Positions 33,573-44,048 are shown, numbered from the stretch's first letter. The stretch: 64,000 bases of DNA from Azorhizobium oxalatiphilum (GCF_014635325.1 NZ_BMCT01000011.1:1-64000); one strand, 5' to 3'. The notes: a model not told the origin generated them from the sequence alone. A program made the numbers and translations.

Positions 33573-36335
33573 CTAGGCGGCTTCGGCCGTCACCGCGGTC
33601 GGGAGGGTGAAAGTGAAGGCTGCGCCGCCCTTCTCGAGATTGCGGGCGGTCAACAGGCCGCCCATTCCCTCGATGGCGGTGCGACAGATCTGAAGGCCCA
33701 TTCCAACGCCTTCGGCCTTGGTCGTGAAGAACGGCTGGAAAAGCCTCTCTAGGTTCTCCTCCGGGATGCCGGGGCCGCTGTCCTCGACCGTGACTGCGAT
33801 TTCATCATCGAGCGCCACTATCGTCACGGTGATCGAACGGTGGCCATCGACCTCGCGCATGGCCTCGGTTGCGTTCGTCATGAGGTTGATCAGCACCTGT
33901 TGGAGTTGGACGGGATCTCCAGTGACGAGCGGAGGGGCTTCCATGCCTCTCATCCCGAACGACACCTCGGAACGGCGCAGTTCGCGCTCCATAAGCTCGG
34001 CCGTCTCCTCGACCATCTCGCGCAGGTCGATCCGGGCCGTCTCGCGCCGACCCGACTGGATGGCGTCCCTGGTGTTCTGAACGATGTTGGAAACGCGCTG
34101 CACCGTCCGGGTCAGCCTCTGCAGGATGCGTTCGGCGGCCTCGAGATCGGGCTCTCCGCGCTGCAGGTATCGAAGGCCAGTCTGCGCATCCATCAACATG
34201 GAGGCGATGGGCTGGTTAAGTTCATGCGCGATCGATGCCGAGAACGCGCCGACCGTGGCTATCCGATTTGCACGAGCAAGCTCCTCCTGCGCGGCTTCGC
34301 GCATCTCCGCGATCCGCTCTTGCTCGGTGAGATTCATATGGCTCGACAGGTGAAGGCCCTCGGCAAGCCTGTTGACCGTGTAATAGACGGGAATCTCGAT
34401 TCCGCCCTTGCCGACAAGCACGGTGCGGCCATCGATATGATTGATGCCGTTGTAATACATCTCCAACTGCCGAAGCAGAACGGCGGGGCCGTCGTCAGCG
34501 TTCTGTGCGGGCGGATTGGCGACGAGCTCGGCGACGCTCTCATAGCCCATGAGATGCGCCAGCGCCTCGTTCACGCGCGTCGTTCGAATCAGCGACAGCG
34601 TCTGCGCAAATTCGTCCGGGTGCTCGCTGAAATAGGCTCTGAGATCCGTCACGCCCCTTTTTCTGAGCTCGTCGAGGAGCGGCTCAGTCGCTTTGAAGTC
34701 CATCTCGGCGAAGGTCATGTTGCTGACATCGAACAGGCCCGCGTAGCGGGCTTCCGTCTTAATCAGGTCTGCGGTGCGCTCCACGACCCTTTGCTCAAGC
34801 GTCTCGTTCAGTTCCTGGAGCTGACGCCGGATGTCGACCACCTGCTGGATGTCCGTAGCACCGCCGAAGCGCTGGATCTCGCCGTCCGCAGTCAGACCGA
34901 CAGGCCCGTCATAAAGACGCATCCAGCGATAGGTGCCATCCGCCTGCCGGACCCGGACCTCTGCGTCGGAGACGCCATTCGTCTCGATTGCGGTCACGAT
35001 GGCGACCGTCAATCCGGGAAGGTCATCGGGGTGCACGGTTTCGAGGTATCGCTGGTCCTTCAGTGCGTCCTCTCGGGCCATCCCTGTGATGTCGGTCCAG
35101 CGCTTGTTGAAGAACTGCACTTCGCCCGCCCCATTGCTGCGCCAGAGGATGTAGGGCACCGAATTGGCGAAGAACTCGACCTCGGCTTGGCTCTCTTCGA
35201 GTGCGGCGCGGGTGCGTTGAAGCTCCTCGCGCGCGGTGACCTCATCGTGGATATCCGTGGTGGCGCCATAATATCGGACCAGCTTTCCAGACTTATCCCG
35301 GTAAGGACGGCCGATTAGCGATGTCCAACGGTAATCGCCGCTCGCCTGCATGAGTCTTATTTTCGCGTTCAGTTCCTCGCCGGCGGCAAAGGACGAGCGA
35401 ACCTTCTCCAAATAGGGGCCACGATCGTCGGGGTGGAAGTCCTCCAACCAATCCTGGCGCTCGATGGTTTCATCGGCATTTCGCCCGATGACTTCAGAGT
35501 AACGTCGATTATAGAAGTCCACATAGGCTTCCGGCGTAGCTCGCCAGAGGATCTGTGGAATGGAATCCATGAAGTTGATCAGTTCTGCCTGACTCTCCTC
35601 GAGCTCTCTCTGGAGCCGCTCCAGCGCCTGACGGGCGGTGACCTCCTCATGGACGTCGGACGTTCCGCCATACCATTTCTCGATGGTCCCATCCTTAGAG
35701 ATTATGGGCCGACCGACGAGTGACATCCATCGGTATGAACCGTCGGCATGCAGCATCCGGAAGGTCGCGCGGAGATCTTCGCCTGTGAGCAGCGAATGCT
35801 CCATCTTTTCGGCGAAAGCCGTCCTGTCCTCCGGGTGATACCACTCGATCCAGTTCTGCTTGGCAATCGCCTCTTCTCGATCATGCCCGGTCAGCTCGGT
35901 GTAGCGGCGGTTGAAGAAGTCGACCTTGTCGACCGAAAACCGCCATAGCAGCTGAGGCACGGAATCGGTGAAGTTCTGTAGTTCTCCTCGGCTCTCTTCA
36001 AGCTCTCGACGGGCGGCGGCGAGATGCTTGCGGCTGACGAGTAGGGCCGCCGTTACGCCGATGGCGACGAGCGCGAAGCCGAGCCGTAGGCTGCTGGCGA
36101 TGTCGGGCGCGTCCCTATGTACGATATACCAGGAGATGCACGAGAGCGTGGCGCATACCGCAGCCGTCCGGATGATCTCGTTGTCCGAACCTCTCACGCC
36201 GACGGCAACGAGTGTCCCGATGTATAGGATCGAGATGGAGACGTCGAAATCGACGATGCAGTCGATTGTGAAGATGATGGCCGCAACCACGACAGCGCAG
36301 ATTCTCCCGGCCCATTTCGCCCAATCAGCCGTCAT
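33573..36335 (-). CDS. Membrane multi-PAS sensor histidine kinase
   Basis: A 920-residue kinase. About 100 N-terminal residues form several membrane helices ([33 protein letters not shown]). Three ordinary PAS domains follow ([24 protein letters not shown] starts, each with a YRWM/YRWT beta strand). Then comes the atypical PAS ([42 protein letters not shown]) and a kinase with H704 in [13 protein letters not shown] and [11 protein letters not shown]. It resembles the kinase at 56883 along its length, but with two extra PAS domains. It ends convergent with the receiver at 32813. The ribosome site GGAG stands five bases before the ATG. Ligand unknown. Confidence 0.9.
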   Translation of the reverse strand: MTADWAKWAGRICAVVVAAIIFTIDCIVDFDVSISILYIGTLVAVGVRGSDNEIIRTAAVCATLSCISWYIVHRDAPDIASSLRLGFALVAIGVTAALLVSRKHLAAARRELEESRGELQNFTDSVPQLLWRFSVDKVDFFNRRYTELTGHDREEAIAKQNWIEWYHPEDRTAFAEKMEHSLLTGEDLRATFRMLHADGSYRWMSLVGRPIISKDGTIEKWYGGTSDVHEEVTARQALERLQRELEESQAELINFMDSIPQILWRATPEAYVDFYNRRYSEVIGRNADETIERQDWLEDFHPDDRGPYLEKVRSSFAAGEELNAKIRLMQASGDYRWTSLIGRPYRDKSGKLVRYYGATTDIHDEVTAREELQRTRAALEESQAEVEFFANSVPYILWRSNGAGEVQFFNKRWTDITGMAREDALKDQRYLETVHPDDLPGLTVAIVTAIETNGVSDAEVRVRQADGTYRWMRLYDGPVGLTADGEIQRFGGATDIQQVVDIRRQLQELNETLEQRVVERTADLIKTEARYAGLFDVSNMTFAEMDFKATEPLLDELRKRGVTDLRAYFSEHPDEFAQTLSLIRTTRVNEALAHLMGYESVAELVANPPAQNADDGPAVLLRQLEMYYNGINHIDGRTVLVGKGGIEIPVYYTVNRLAEGLHLSSHMNLTEQERIAEMREAAQEELARANRIATVGAFSASIAHELNQPIASMLMDAQTGLRYLQRGEPDLEAAERILQRLTRTVQRVSNIVQNTRDAIQSGRRETARIDLREMVEETAELMERELRRSEVSFGMRGMEAPPLVTGDPVQLQQVLINLMTNATEAMREVDGHRSITVTIVALDDEIAVTVEDSGPGIPEENLERLFQPFFTTKAEGVGMGLQICRTAIEGMGGLLTARNLEKGGAAFTFTLPTAVTAEAA

Positions 36336-36459
36336 GTCTCTCCGTCTTCCGCATCAATCAGTTCATGGTTGGAGACCAGCCTACACCCCCACCCCAGACC
36401 ATCGTAGGTAGCACAAAGCGACCAGAGCCGCTCCAGTTCATGCGGCGAGGAGAAACGCG

Positions 36460-37272
36460 ATGGATAGTCATCAGACCGAACAGAAGCGGTATGTTGAAGT
36501 TGGTAGCATGAAATTCGTTTGTCGTCGTTTCGGCGGAAGACAGGAATGCCGATCGTGCTGCTTCAGCACGGCACCGGCAGCCTGGATCATTCGGCCCCTC
36601 TACTGACGGACGGTCTTGCATGGTGGCGTGAGGTCATTCTCGTCGATGTCCGCGGGATGGCGATTCGATCGAAGAGGCGCCACAGACCATTGAGGGCGTG
36701 GCCTCAGCCATTCTCGAATTCGTCGCGGTTTCGTTAATTCGATCTTCTTGACTTCTCGATCGGCGGCATGGTCGTGCAGGCCTTCGCGAAGGCGAAGGCT
36801 CAACGTCTGAACCGACTCATCCTGTACGGGACGAGCCCGAGCGGCGGTGAGCCCTCCACCTTACATCGAGGACGTGCGTCAGCGGGCGACCGGTAATGCG
36901 AGCCAGGACGACTTCGTCTGGCTGTTCTTCGGGCATTCAGAGACCGGCAAGGCGGCCGGCCGATCGTTCCGGGAACGCCACGTGGAGCTTACCGCGGACC
37001 GGAATCCTGAGGATATCATGGACCCGCGATTGGCGGGTCGCGACTGGCTGGAACCGCATAGCGACGGCTTCGCGGACCTCACGGCGATCACGGTTCCGAC
37101 GCTGATCGGCAATGGCACGATCGGCGTTATGCTCCCAACGATCAGCTCGTTCCATCTCCAGCAGCATATCCCCGACGCGCAGCCCATCATCTATCCAGAT
37201 GCCAGCCATGCTTCGCAGTTCCAGCATCCAGAGCTCTTCCTGAAACACGCCTGGATATTCCTCGGTGGCTAG
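36460..37272 (+). pseudogene. Alpha/beta hydrolase, frameshifted
   Basis: Read in several frames, this region follows a complete alpha/beta hydrolase: start with ribosome site AGGAG and RYVEVGSMKFVCRRFGG, then PIVLLQHGTGSLDHSAPLL in another frame, REVILVDVRG, a nucleophile-like elbow DFSIGGMVVQAFA, LILYGTSPSGGE, and a C-terminal half with DLTAITVPTLIGNGTI and YPDASHASQFQHPELF (the catalytic His). At least three frame changes break it, and the usual Ser of the nucleophile motif lies in one of the shifted parts. Each could be a sequencing error, but together with the second broken hydrolase at 39893 they suggest decay. The C-terminal piece alone (36847-37272) could still be translated. Confidence 0.7.
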
Positions 37273-38000
37273 GCCGGGGGAGTGGCCCGCACCAGCGTGT
37301 CCTCCAATTCGCTGACGCGCTGGTTCCCAAGTTGCAGATTGGCCAGTTCTTCCAGCGCGGCGGGATTTACGCGTGGCTCGGCATCCCGGCGGACGATCAG
37401 TGTCGCCCGGTCCGTGCCGCCCAGTAGGCCGGCCGGCTCGGCGAGTTCGCGAATACGATAGCGAGCGTGCAGATACTGCGGGTGCCAGAGCGGCACGACC
37501 ACCCATTCGTTACGTGAGACCGCGTCCTCGAAGCGGTCGAAGCACTGCGCCTCGGTGCCGGTCTCGAAGTGATAGCCTGCGGTGTCCAGCCCATAGTGAT
37601 CGACGATCGCCTGGGAAAACCGGCTGATGCCGGCGCCGGGATTTATCCCCTGGATGAGGCGGTCCATCCGGGACAGCGCCGGCTCGCGGAGCAGGTCGGC
37701 GACAGAGGCGACTTCGGCTGGGACGAAGCTCGGCACACCCCAGATGCAGTAGGGTTCGTAGAGGACAGTGATCTTGCGCACATCCGCTTCGAATGGGGCG
37801 AGGTAAGTGCCGTGGCTCGCGGGAAGCCAAGCAGATACGAGGAAGTCGACCTCGCCGCGCCCCATGCGCATGAACATTTCCTCGTGCGGCGCGGTGGAGC
37901 GTTCGATCTCGTGACCATGCCTCGCGAGGACGGCTTCGATCTTGCGTGCGCTGGCGTCGTGAAAGCCGAGGTCGATGTGGCCGACGCGGATGGCTGTCAT
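37269..38000 (-). CDS. Glycine-betaine/proline-type substrate-binding protein without signal peptide
   Basis: A 243-residue OpuAC-type ligand-binding protein: VGHIDLGFHDASARKIEAVL, FLVSAWLPASHGTY, VLYEPYCIWGVPSFVP and GINPGAGISRFSQAIVDHYGL. These domains bind quaternary amines such as glycine betaine for ABC importers. Here the start (ribosome site GGAG) has no signal peptide and no ABC subunit is nearby, so it cannot be a normal periplasmic binding protein. It may be a cytosolic sensor, a component lost from an importer, or a remnant. It overlaps the end of the decayed hydrolase by four bases on the opposite strand. Confidence 0.75.
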   Translation of the reverse strand: MTAIRVGHIDLGFHDASARKIEAVLARHGHEIERSTAPHEEMFMRMGRGEVDFLVSAWLPASHGTYLAPFEADVRKITVLYEPYCIWGVPSFVPAEVASVADLLREPALSRMDRLIQGINPGAGISRFSQAIVDHYGLDTAGYHFETGTEAQCFDRFEDAVSRNEWVVVPLWHPQYLHARYRIRELAEPAGLLGGTDRATLIVRRDAEPRVNPAALEELANLQLGNQRVSELEDTLVRATPPA

Positions 38001-38434
38001 TGCTTCTTCTCCAGTGTGTAGAGGGCGATCGGCCAGGGTGTCTGCGACTTTCCGCAATGAAAGAGGCCGACCCTGGTCCATCTGCGGGAGAGGCAGCCGG
38101 AGCCGACCATCCGAATTTGGGAACGTCGCTTCCACCCAGTGAAGGGCTTGATCGGTCACGGGGGCCCGATACGTCCATCCGGGTGTCCGACCTTTCTCCC
38201 TGCGCCTGGAGGTTGCCGCAGAGGCGACGGTCGGCACAGCCATACCCTGGTATGGCCGATGGCGCCATTGGAAGGGGGCGGAGAGGCTATGTAATCAGGC
38301 CTTCGCTCGCAGTGTGGCATACCGAGTGCGGCGGCACCGATACCGGCGTAGGGCTGGCTGTCCCGGCTCAATCCCGCATCCTCAGGACAGAAGCCCACCT
38401 CTGGCGGGCGCTCACCGAACGAGGGTGACAGCTC
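38001..38434. other. Divergent promoter region upstream of alcohol dehydrogenase
   Basis: A 434-base gap between the divergent binding-protein and alcohol-dehydrogenase genes. It carries the dyad at 38239-38256 and an AT-richer patch (TATGTAAT) about 40-50 bases after the dyad centre in the plus direction. I see no supported gene here. Confidence 0.5.
38239..38256 (+). promoter_or_regulatory. FixJ-network dyad, copy 1 (GCCATAC-N4-GTATGGC)
   Basis: A perfect 7-4-7 inverted repeat GCCATAC-CCTG-GTATGGC. The same core CATAC-N4-GTATG recurs at 49011 and 56048, and with one mismatch at 49283. A -10-like patch lies around 38288-38297. It is the likely activator site for the alcohol dehydrogenase operon at 38435. 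Confidence 0.65.
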
Positions 38435-39529
38435 ATGAAGGCAGCAGTCCTAAACGCGAACGAGGGTCGCTTCGATATCGAGGAGGTTCGCATCGATGCG
38501 CCGAAGGGCCGCGAGGTCCTGGTGGACGTAAAGGCGTGCGGCCTGTGCCACTCGGACCTGCACCTTGCCGAAGCCAATTACGGCACACCGCTCCCGGCGG
38601 TCCTCGGGCATGAGCTTGCGGGGATCGTCCGTGGGGTCGGTCCCGACGTCCGCGAGCTGAAGGTCGGCGACCATGTCGTCGGCTCACTCGTGCAGTTCTG
38701 CGGCCATTGTGTCTCGTGCCTGTCGGGCCGCACCTACCAATGCGAGCACCCGGAGGAGACGATGCGGGCAGCCAGCGACGGCCAGCGCCTCACCCGGGCT
38801 TCCGACGACACCCCCGTCTACACCGGTTGGGGCACGGCTGCGTTCGCGGAGCAGGCGCTCGTCCACGAGAACCAGCTCGTGAAGATCCCCGACGAAGTGC
38901 CGTTCCCGCAGGCGTCCGTCCTCGGCTGCGGGGTGATCACGGGAGCCGGCGCCGCGATCAACTCCGCAGACCTTAAGGCCGGCGACACGGTCGTAGTCAT
39001 TGGTATCGGTGGTGTGGGGCTGAATGCAATCGCCGGAGCGAAGCTCGCCGGCGCTTCGCACATCATTGCGATCGACAACCAGCCCGCCAAGGAGGAACTG
39101 GCCCGGAAGTTCGGCGCGACCGACTTCATCAACTCGGGGGACGGTGATGCCGCCGAGGCGGTCAAGGCTATCCTGCCGCGCGGCGCCGATCACGCCTTCG
39201 AGGTCATTGGTCTTCCGGTGACATCTGAGTTGGCCGTCAGTGTGGTCCGGCCGGGCGGTTCCGCCTACCTGATCGGGCTTCATCGTCCGGGCCAGACCTT
39301 CCCGGTCGCGGGCCTTGACCTGATCGTCCGGCAGGTCGACTTGAAGGGCGTGTTCATGGGGTCGAGCAACATCAAGCACGATATCCCGATGTATGCCGAG
39401 CTCTACCTCCAGGGCCGCTTCAACCTCGACGACCTGATTTCGCGGGAGGTCAATATCTCCGAGATCAACGAGGCCTATGAGGACCTGAAACACGGCGCCA
39501 TCGCCCGCTCGGTCATCACCTCGTTCTGA
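38435..39529 (+). CDS. Zinc-dependent alcohol dehydrogenase
   Basis: A 364-residue medium-chain dehydrogenase. The catalytic-zinc ligands are C38 (GLCHSD) and H59 (LGHELAG). The structural-zinc cysteines are C89, C92, C95 and C103. The NAD site is IGIGGVGLNAIAGAKLAGA with an acidic residue (AIDNQ) favouring NAD. It resembles class III/NDMA-dependent alcohol dehydrogenases. It begins a co-directional group with an aldehyde dehydrogenase (40165) and an aldo-keto reductase (41581), so the group probably oxidises an alcohol through the aldehyde to the acid. The upstream dyad ties it to the FixJ network. Confidence 0.9.
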   Translation: MKAAVLNANEGRFDIEEVRIDAPKGREVLVDVKACGLCHSDLHLAEANYGTPLPAVLGHELAGIVRGVGPDVRELKVGDHVVGSLVQFCGHCVSCLSGRTYQCEHPEETMRAASDGQRLTRASDDTPVYTGWGTAAFAEQALVHENQLVKIPDEVPFPQASVLGCGVITGAGAAINSADLKAGDTVVVIGIGGVGLNAIAGAKLAGASHIIAIDNQPAKEELARKFGATDFINSGDGDAAEAVKAILPRGADHAFEVIGLPVTSELAVSVVRPGGSAYLIGLHRPGQTFPVAGLDLIVRQVDLKGVFMGSSNIKHDIPMYAELYLQGRFNLDDLISREVNISEINEAYEDLKHGAIARSVITSF

Positions 39530-39540
39530 TCGGGCGCGTC

Positions 39541-39906
39541 ATGAAGCTGTATACGCACCCGGGCGCGAGCTCGCTCTTCGTGCACATACTCCTGCGCGAA
39601 ATCGGTGGACCGTTCGACCTCGAGGTCGTCAAGGTCACGAAGAAGGTTCGCCCTGACGGGAGCGGCTATCGCGGCGTCGCTCCTCGCGGAATGGTGCCTC
39701 TCATCGAGATCGGTGATGGCACCGACCTCACCGAGAACATGGTGATCGCCCAATATATCCGCGATCGCGCCGAGCGTGTGGATCTCATGCCGGCCGCTGG
39801 CACCATGGAGCGGTATCGCGTCATGGAGTGGCAGAGCATCGTGGCGGCCGAGCTCCACAAGAGCTTTGTTCCTCCTAATTGGCAGATCAGCGATGAGATA
39901 TCCTGA
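39541..39906 (+). pseudogene. Glutathione S-transferase, N-terminal fragment
   Basis: The thioredoxin-fold half of a beta-type GST is present (MKLYTHPGASSLFVHILLRE, GMVPLIEIGDGTDLTENMVI). The helical half stops at about AELHKSF and runs into unrelated sequence and a stop. The usual length is about 200 residues; here it is 121, of which the last ten or so are foreign. It is a deletion fusion with the hydrolase fragment that follows. A ribosome site is not obvious, and it starts 12 bases after the dehydrogenase. Confidence 0.7.
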
Positions 39907-40168
39907 ACGCACCGCGCGTCTAGCCATCCTGGATTTCGTGATCCCGGGGACGGAGATGTTCGACGAGGTGTCGCGGGACGGCACCAAGGTCTGGCATTTC
40001 CATTTCCACCAGGCGCCGGATCTTCCCGAGGCGCTGATGCAGGGTCGCGAGGCGCAAATCGTCTCTGTCACGACCATCCCTAATGCAGGCCACTGGCTGG
40101 CCGAAAATAACCCGGAGGCCGTCGCCGATGCGCTGGTGGCCTTTGCATCACAGGAGAATGCCCGATGA
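39893..40168 (+). pseudogene. Alpha/beta hydrolase, C-terminal remnant with internal deletion
   Basis: It encodes MRYPERTARLAILDFVIPG and VWHFHFHQAPDLPEALMQGR, as in epoxide-hydrolase-like and haloalkane-dehalogenase-like proteins. It then jumps directly to IPNAGHWLAENNPEAVADAL, the end with the catalytic His. About 100 residues and the N-terminal nucleophile are missing. The stop overlaps the start of the aldehyde dehydrogenase gene. Together with 36460-37272 it is the second decayed hydrolase in this cluster. Confidence 0.7.
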
Positions 40169-41571
40169 CACCCCGTCTTCTCATCGATGGAGACCTCATC
40201 GAGGGGGCCCTCTCGATGGACGTGATCGATCCGACGACGGCCCAGCCTTTTGAAAAGGCGCCCCGTGCGAGCGTGACCCAGGCCGAGGTGGCCATCGCGG
40301 CGGCTCGGCGCGCGCAGCGGGCATGGGCTGCTCTCGGTTACGAGGGGCGTCGGCCCTATCTCGAGCGCTTCGCCGACGCGATGGAGTCCAATGCGGACAG
40401 GATCTCAGAGACGTTGACACGAGAACGTGGCGGCCCGATTGCTGACTGCCGCTTCGAGGTCGGCCGCGCGACCGACGCGATCCGTCACTTTGCCACCCAA
40501 AAGCTAGAAGATCGCGTGATCCGTGAGAACGAGCGCGAGCTGATCGTTGAGCAGCACTACCCGCAGGGCGTAGTTGTCGCGATCATGCCCTGGAACCGGC
40601 CGATGACGCTGCTCTCGTTCAAGCTGGGACCAGCTTTGATTACGGGCAACACCGTCATCGCCAAACCTGCTCCGACCACGCCGCTCGCGACGCTGATCCT
40701 GGGCGAGATCGCTGCGGACATCTTCCCGCGCGGTGTGTTCCAGACGCTCGTCGACGCGAACGATCTCGGCTCGCTGCTGTCCAGCCACCCGGATGTGGCT
40801 CATGTGAGTTTCACCGGCTCCACTCCGACTGGCAAGAAGGTGCTTACTTCCGCCGCAGACACGCTGAAGCGTTTCACGTTGGAACTTGGCGGCAACGACG
40901 CGGCGATCGTGCTCGATGACGTGGACGTCGAATGGGCGGCGGACAAGATCTATGCGGCGGCATTCATCAACGCTGGCCAAGTCTGCTACGCGACGAAGCG
41001 AGTCTACGCACCTCGTTCGCTGGCCGAGCCGCTCGCAGCCGCGCTGACGCGCCGTGCCAAGGCGGCCGTTCTGGGGGATGGAATGGATCCCGCGACGACG
41101 ATGGGGCCGCTGCAGAACAAGATGCAGCTCGAGAAGGTCCTCGCTTACATCGCCTCGGCACGCGAGGAGGGCGGTGAATTCCTGACCGGCGGGGAAGCGA
41201 CTGGCAACGGCTACTTCATCTCTCCTGCCATCGTAACCGGACTTCCCGAGGATGCTCGGCTTGTTCGTGAAGAGCAGTTCGGCCCGGTGCTTCCGATCCA
41301 GGTCTATGACGATTTGAACGATGCGATCGCCAGCGCGAACGATGTAGAGCTCGGCCTTGGCGGCACGATCTGGACCAGCGACGTCAAGCGCGGGATCCAG
41401 GTCGCGAGCAGGATCGAAACCGGCACGATCTGGGTGAACCAGCATATGTCGCTGCCACTCGATGTGCCGTTCGGCGGGGCGAAGGAATCCGGCATTGGTC
41501 TCCAGAATGGCATCGAGGGCATGAAGGACTTCACCCAGCTTCGCGTCCTCAACGCCAAGCTGGCTGCGTGA
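40165..41571 (+). CDS. Aldehyde dehydrogenase
   Basis: A 468-residue NAD(P)-dependent aldehyde dehydrogenase. The oxyanion Asn N144 (MPWNRP), K167, general base E240 (LELGGND) and nucleophile C274 (NAGQVCYAT) are all present, as is the C-terminal PFGGAKESGIGLQNG. It turns an aldehyde into an acid. It is coupled by an ATGA overlap to the preceding hydrolase remnant and has the ribosome site AGGAG. Next to the alcohol dehydrogenase it gives a two-step oxidation module. Confidence 0.9.
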   Translation: MTPRLLIDGDLIEGALSMDVIDPTTAQPFEKAPRASVTQAEVAIAAARRAQRAWAALGYEGRRPYLERFADAMESNADRISETLTRERGGPIADCRFEVGRATDAIRHFATQKLEDRVIRENERELIVEQHYPQGVVVAIMPWNRPMTLLSFKLGPALITGNTVIAKPAPTTPLATLILGEIAADIFPRGVFQTLVDANDLGSLLSSHPDVAHVSFTGSTPTGKKVLTSAADTLKRFTLELGGNDAAIVLDDVDVEWAADKIYAAAFINAGQVCYATKRVYAPRSLAEPLAAALTRRAKAAVLGDGMDPATTMGPLQNKMQLEKVLAYIASAREEGGEFLTGGEATGNGYFISPAIVTGLPEDARLVREEQFGPVLPIQVYDDLNDAIASANDVELGLGGTIWTSDVKRGIQVASRIETGTIWVNQHMSLPLDVPFGGAKESGIGLQNGIEGMKDFTQLRVLNAKLAA

Positions 41572-41580
41572 GGGGGCGAC

Positions 41581-42426
41581 ATGACTGATCTGACATTCTC
41601 GATCGGCGGAGACATGCAGGTCTGCCGCCTTGGATACGGCGCAATGCGGGTGACGGGGCCAGGCATCTGGGGCCCTCCTACCGATCGGGAACAAGCGCTC
41701 GCGACGCTGCGCCGCATCCCTGAACTCGGCATCAACCTGATCGACACCGCAGACAGCTACGGCCCGGGCGTGTCCGAGCCGCTTATCCGTGAGGCGCTTT
41801 TCCCTTATCCGCCAGGATTGCACATCGCGACCAAAGCCGGATTAGCCCGCCCCGGTCCGGACCAGTGGGTGCCACGCGGCGATCCGGAGTATCTTCTGGC
41901 GCAGGCGGAGCGCAGTCGTGAGACGCTTGAAGTCGAGCGCATCGACCTCTGGCAGCTCCATCGGATCGATCCTCGCGTGCCACGTGACGAGCAGTTCGCC
42001 GCCATCAGGCAGTTGCTGGACAACGGCGTCATTCGCCATGCTGGTTTGAGTGAGGTTAGTGTCGAAGACATCAAGGCAGCCCGCGCAGTCTTCCCGGTTG
42101 CCACGGTGCAGAACCGCTACAATCTCGCCGATCGCGGAAGCGAAGACGTGCTCGATTACTGCGATGCGAACAGTATCGGGTTCATTCCGTGGTTCCCGCT
42201 GGCTGCGGGGCGCCTTACGGAACCGGGGTCAATTCTCGAACGGATCGCCACGCGGCACGGTGTCGGCCCGGGCCAGATTGCGATCGCATGGCTGCTTCAA
42301 CGCAGTCCCGCCATACTACCGATCCCGGGAACGACGTCGGTCAAGCATCTCGAGGAGAACCTCCGAGCCCTCTCGATCACCCTGACCGGTGAGGAGTTCG
42401 AGCAGCTCGAAGCGGCTGGCCGCTAG
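41581..42426 (+). CDS. Aldo/keto reductase
   Basis: A 281-residue AKR barrel protein. Catalytic residues are visible: Asp and Tyr of DTADSYG, Lys of TKAGLARPG and His of LWQLHRID. The C-terminal [17 protein letters not shown] is the family NADPH-site end. It is encoded nine bases after the aldehyde dehydrogenase. It may reduce the aldehyde or detoxify it in the reverse direction, or work on a related carbonyl substrate. Confidence 0.85.
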   Translation: MTDLTFSIGGDMQVCRLGYGAMRVTGPGIWGPPTDREQALATLRRIPELGINLIDTADSYGPGVSEPLIREALFPYPPGLHIATKAGLARPGPDQWVPRGDPEYLLAQAERSRETLEVERIDLWQLHRIDPRVPRDEQFAAIRQLLDNGVIRHAGLSEVSVEDIKAARAVFPVATVQNRYNLADRGSEDVLDYCDANSIGFIPWFPLAAGRLTEPGSILERIATRHGVGPGQIAIAWLLQRSPAILPIPGTTSVKHLEENLRALSITLTGEEFEQLEAAGR

Positions 42427-43252
42427 TCGCGTGGACGTCTTCTGCTACCCGCGAGCCCGCGCCCGAACCGCGGCGCGTGGGCCTGTTTCCCATCAGCGTG
42501 ACTGTCGTCGAACCCGGTCGGGCTCGCACCGGCTTCCGCAAGACGGCGGCTATGCGTCTCGGCTCGGATGTCGGGCCGCATGGCGGAACCCCTATCGGCG
42601 GCTTGCGGGCCTATCTCGCTAACCCGGCCGCCGAGCCCCCTGGGTGAGCCTGCATTTTACATGCACATTGTGGTCAGCGCTGGCTCCGGGCACTCGGAAT
42701 CTCCGCCAGGTCGCGAGGTTGATGAATCCGACACCGACGCAAGGCTGCCCAGTGAGATTGTTGGGGGGGGCTCTCCGTGCGCGCCCAGGAATTCGGGACT
42801 GGCGACGATCAGCCGGGACGCGGTCCGCGCTGCAGGGGGCGACGACGCCCGCATCGTCGAGATAGTCGCGCTCGGGGCGGAGAACTCCTTCACCAGCCTG
42901 ATCAACAAGGTGGTTTGCACCGATGTCGAACCCCTGACGATCGACGCGCCGGTGCAGGCGGCCTGATCTGTTGCTGCAGTCGGACGAGCCCGAGGGGGCT
43001 GGCCATGATGCCGAAGCCCAGTTTGATCGCATAGAGCAGGTAACGATGATCGGGCTGGTTCCGCGCGAACTGGCGGATGTGGATGTTCGGTAGGCACAAC
43101 AACTGGTGTCGCATCGCGACGCGCTATAGACAGGCCGGCGGTCAACTATCTCGCTGCCATCATCCTCGTCGCTACGAATTCTCGATGGCTTGGGTCGGCT
43201 CCCTACCTAGAGACACGCGCTGATCGTTTAAGTTTATAGGCTCTCATTCAGA
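42427..43252. other. Gene-poor region after aldo/keto reductase
   Basis: More than 800 bases with only short and degraded frames. One recognisable scrap is the AhpD-like fragment below. The remaining frames show no family marks. A minus-strand frame at 42902-43114 (ARNQPDHRYLLYAIKLGFGI) is evocative, but I cannot place it. Confidence 0.4.
42800..42966 (+). pseudogene. AhpD/carboxymuconolactone-decarboxylase-like C-terminal remnant
   Basis: About 50 codons (GGDDARIVEIVALGAENSF, then TSLINKVVCTDVEP) fit the C-terminal part of the AhpD/CMD family. The N-terminal half with the CxxC active site is missing. Identification by pattern only. Confidence 0.35.
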
Positions 43253-43284
43253 AACAAGAAAACCCGCCGTGTGACACGGCGGGT
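43253..43284 (-). terminator. Rho-independent terminator of the royal-jelly operon
   Basis: On the minus strand the sequence is a 10-bp stem (ACCCGCCGTG / CACGGCGGGT) with a three-base loop, then TTTTCTTGTTTC. It lies 42 bases beyond the isochorismatase-like gene stop and closes the operon that runs down from 48911 or 48622. Confidence 0.85.
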
Positions 43285-43325
43285 AGGGATCTTTACGGCT
43301 ATGATCGGTCAGATCGGTACGAGCC

Positions 43326-44048
43326 TCAGCCAGCCTGTCCCATCTTCGCTAGCGCCTGGCTCGTCGTCCAAACCGCATTGGCCATGTAGCGGAAGTTGAT
43401 GAGAGCCGCGAGATAGCCGTCTCCCTCTGGCACCTTCGGTGCGCCGACGGCATCGCGCACGACCGCCACTTCATAACCGCTTTCCAGCAGATCGCGGAGA
43501 TGCGATTCAACGCACATGTTGGCTAGCATCCCGGCGAGGATGACTTGGTCGATGCGCTGCTTGCCGAGCTGCAACTTGAGGTCGTTCGCCTGCGGCCCAT
43601 AAAGCTTGTGTGGTGAGCAAATGATGGTTTTTCCATCCTCGATGAACGGCTTGAACTCCGGCATGAAATCGGCGCCGGAAGCGCGAAAGCCCTCGACTGT
43701 ATAAGGCCCCTTGCGGTCGAAGGCGCCGACCTTGTGCTGGAAATGCTCCAGCGGCCCGCCGAACCGCCAATGATGATCCCAGCAATAGTAGTAATGCGGT
43801 GAAACGGCGACGACGATGCCAGCTGCCTTGGCGCCGGTGAAAAGCCGCAGGAGGTTGGGCACCACCTGATGCTCCGTCACGCTTTCGCCAACGACCGGCC
43901 ATGCAACGCCTTCGGGGCTCAGAGCGTCAATCTGTGGGTCGATGACCACAAGGGCGGTGCGCGATAAATCCAGCTCCATGTCGCCTTTCGGCAAGGCGGG
44001 ATTGACGGGGTCGGCATAGAGGTCCTTGGAGGTGGTCTGACTGGACAT
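43326..44048 (-). CDS. Isochorismatase-family cysteine hydrolase
   Basis: A 240-residue cysteine hydrolase. The catalytic triad of the family is visible: Asp in ALVVIDPQID, Lys in CSPHKLYG and Cys in AGMLANMCVESHLRD. Relatives include nicotinamidase, N-carbamoylsarcosine amidase and other amidases. It is the last gene of the minus-strand operon. The ribosome site AAGGA precedes the ATG at 44048; a longer reading to 44195 lacks one. Confidence 0.85.
   Translation of the reverse strand: MSSQTTSKDLYADPVNPALPKGDMELDLSRTALVVIDPQIDALSPEGVAWPVVGESVTEHQVVPNLLRLFTGAKAAGIVVAVSPHYYYCWDHHWRFGGPLEHFQHKVGAFDRKGPYTVEGFRASGADFMPEFKPFIEDGKTIICSPHKLYGPQANDLKLQLGKQRIDQVILAGMLANMCVESHLRDLLESGYEVAVVRDAVGAPKVPEGDGYLAALINFRYMANAVWTTSQALAKMGQAG

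Noticed and set aside
42902-43114. A minus-strand frame with ARNQPDHRYLLYAIKLGFGI
   Set aside because: It could be debris of a membrane oxidoreductase, but I could not match it to a family.
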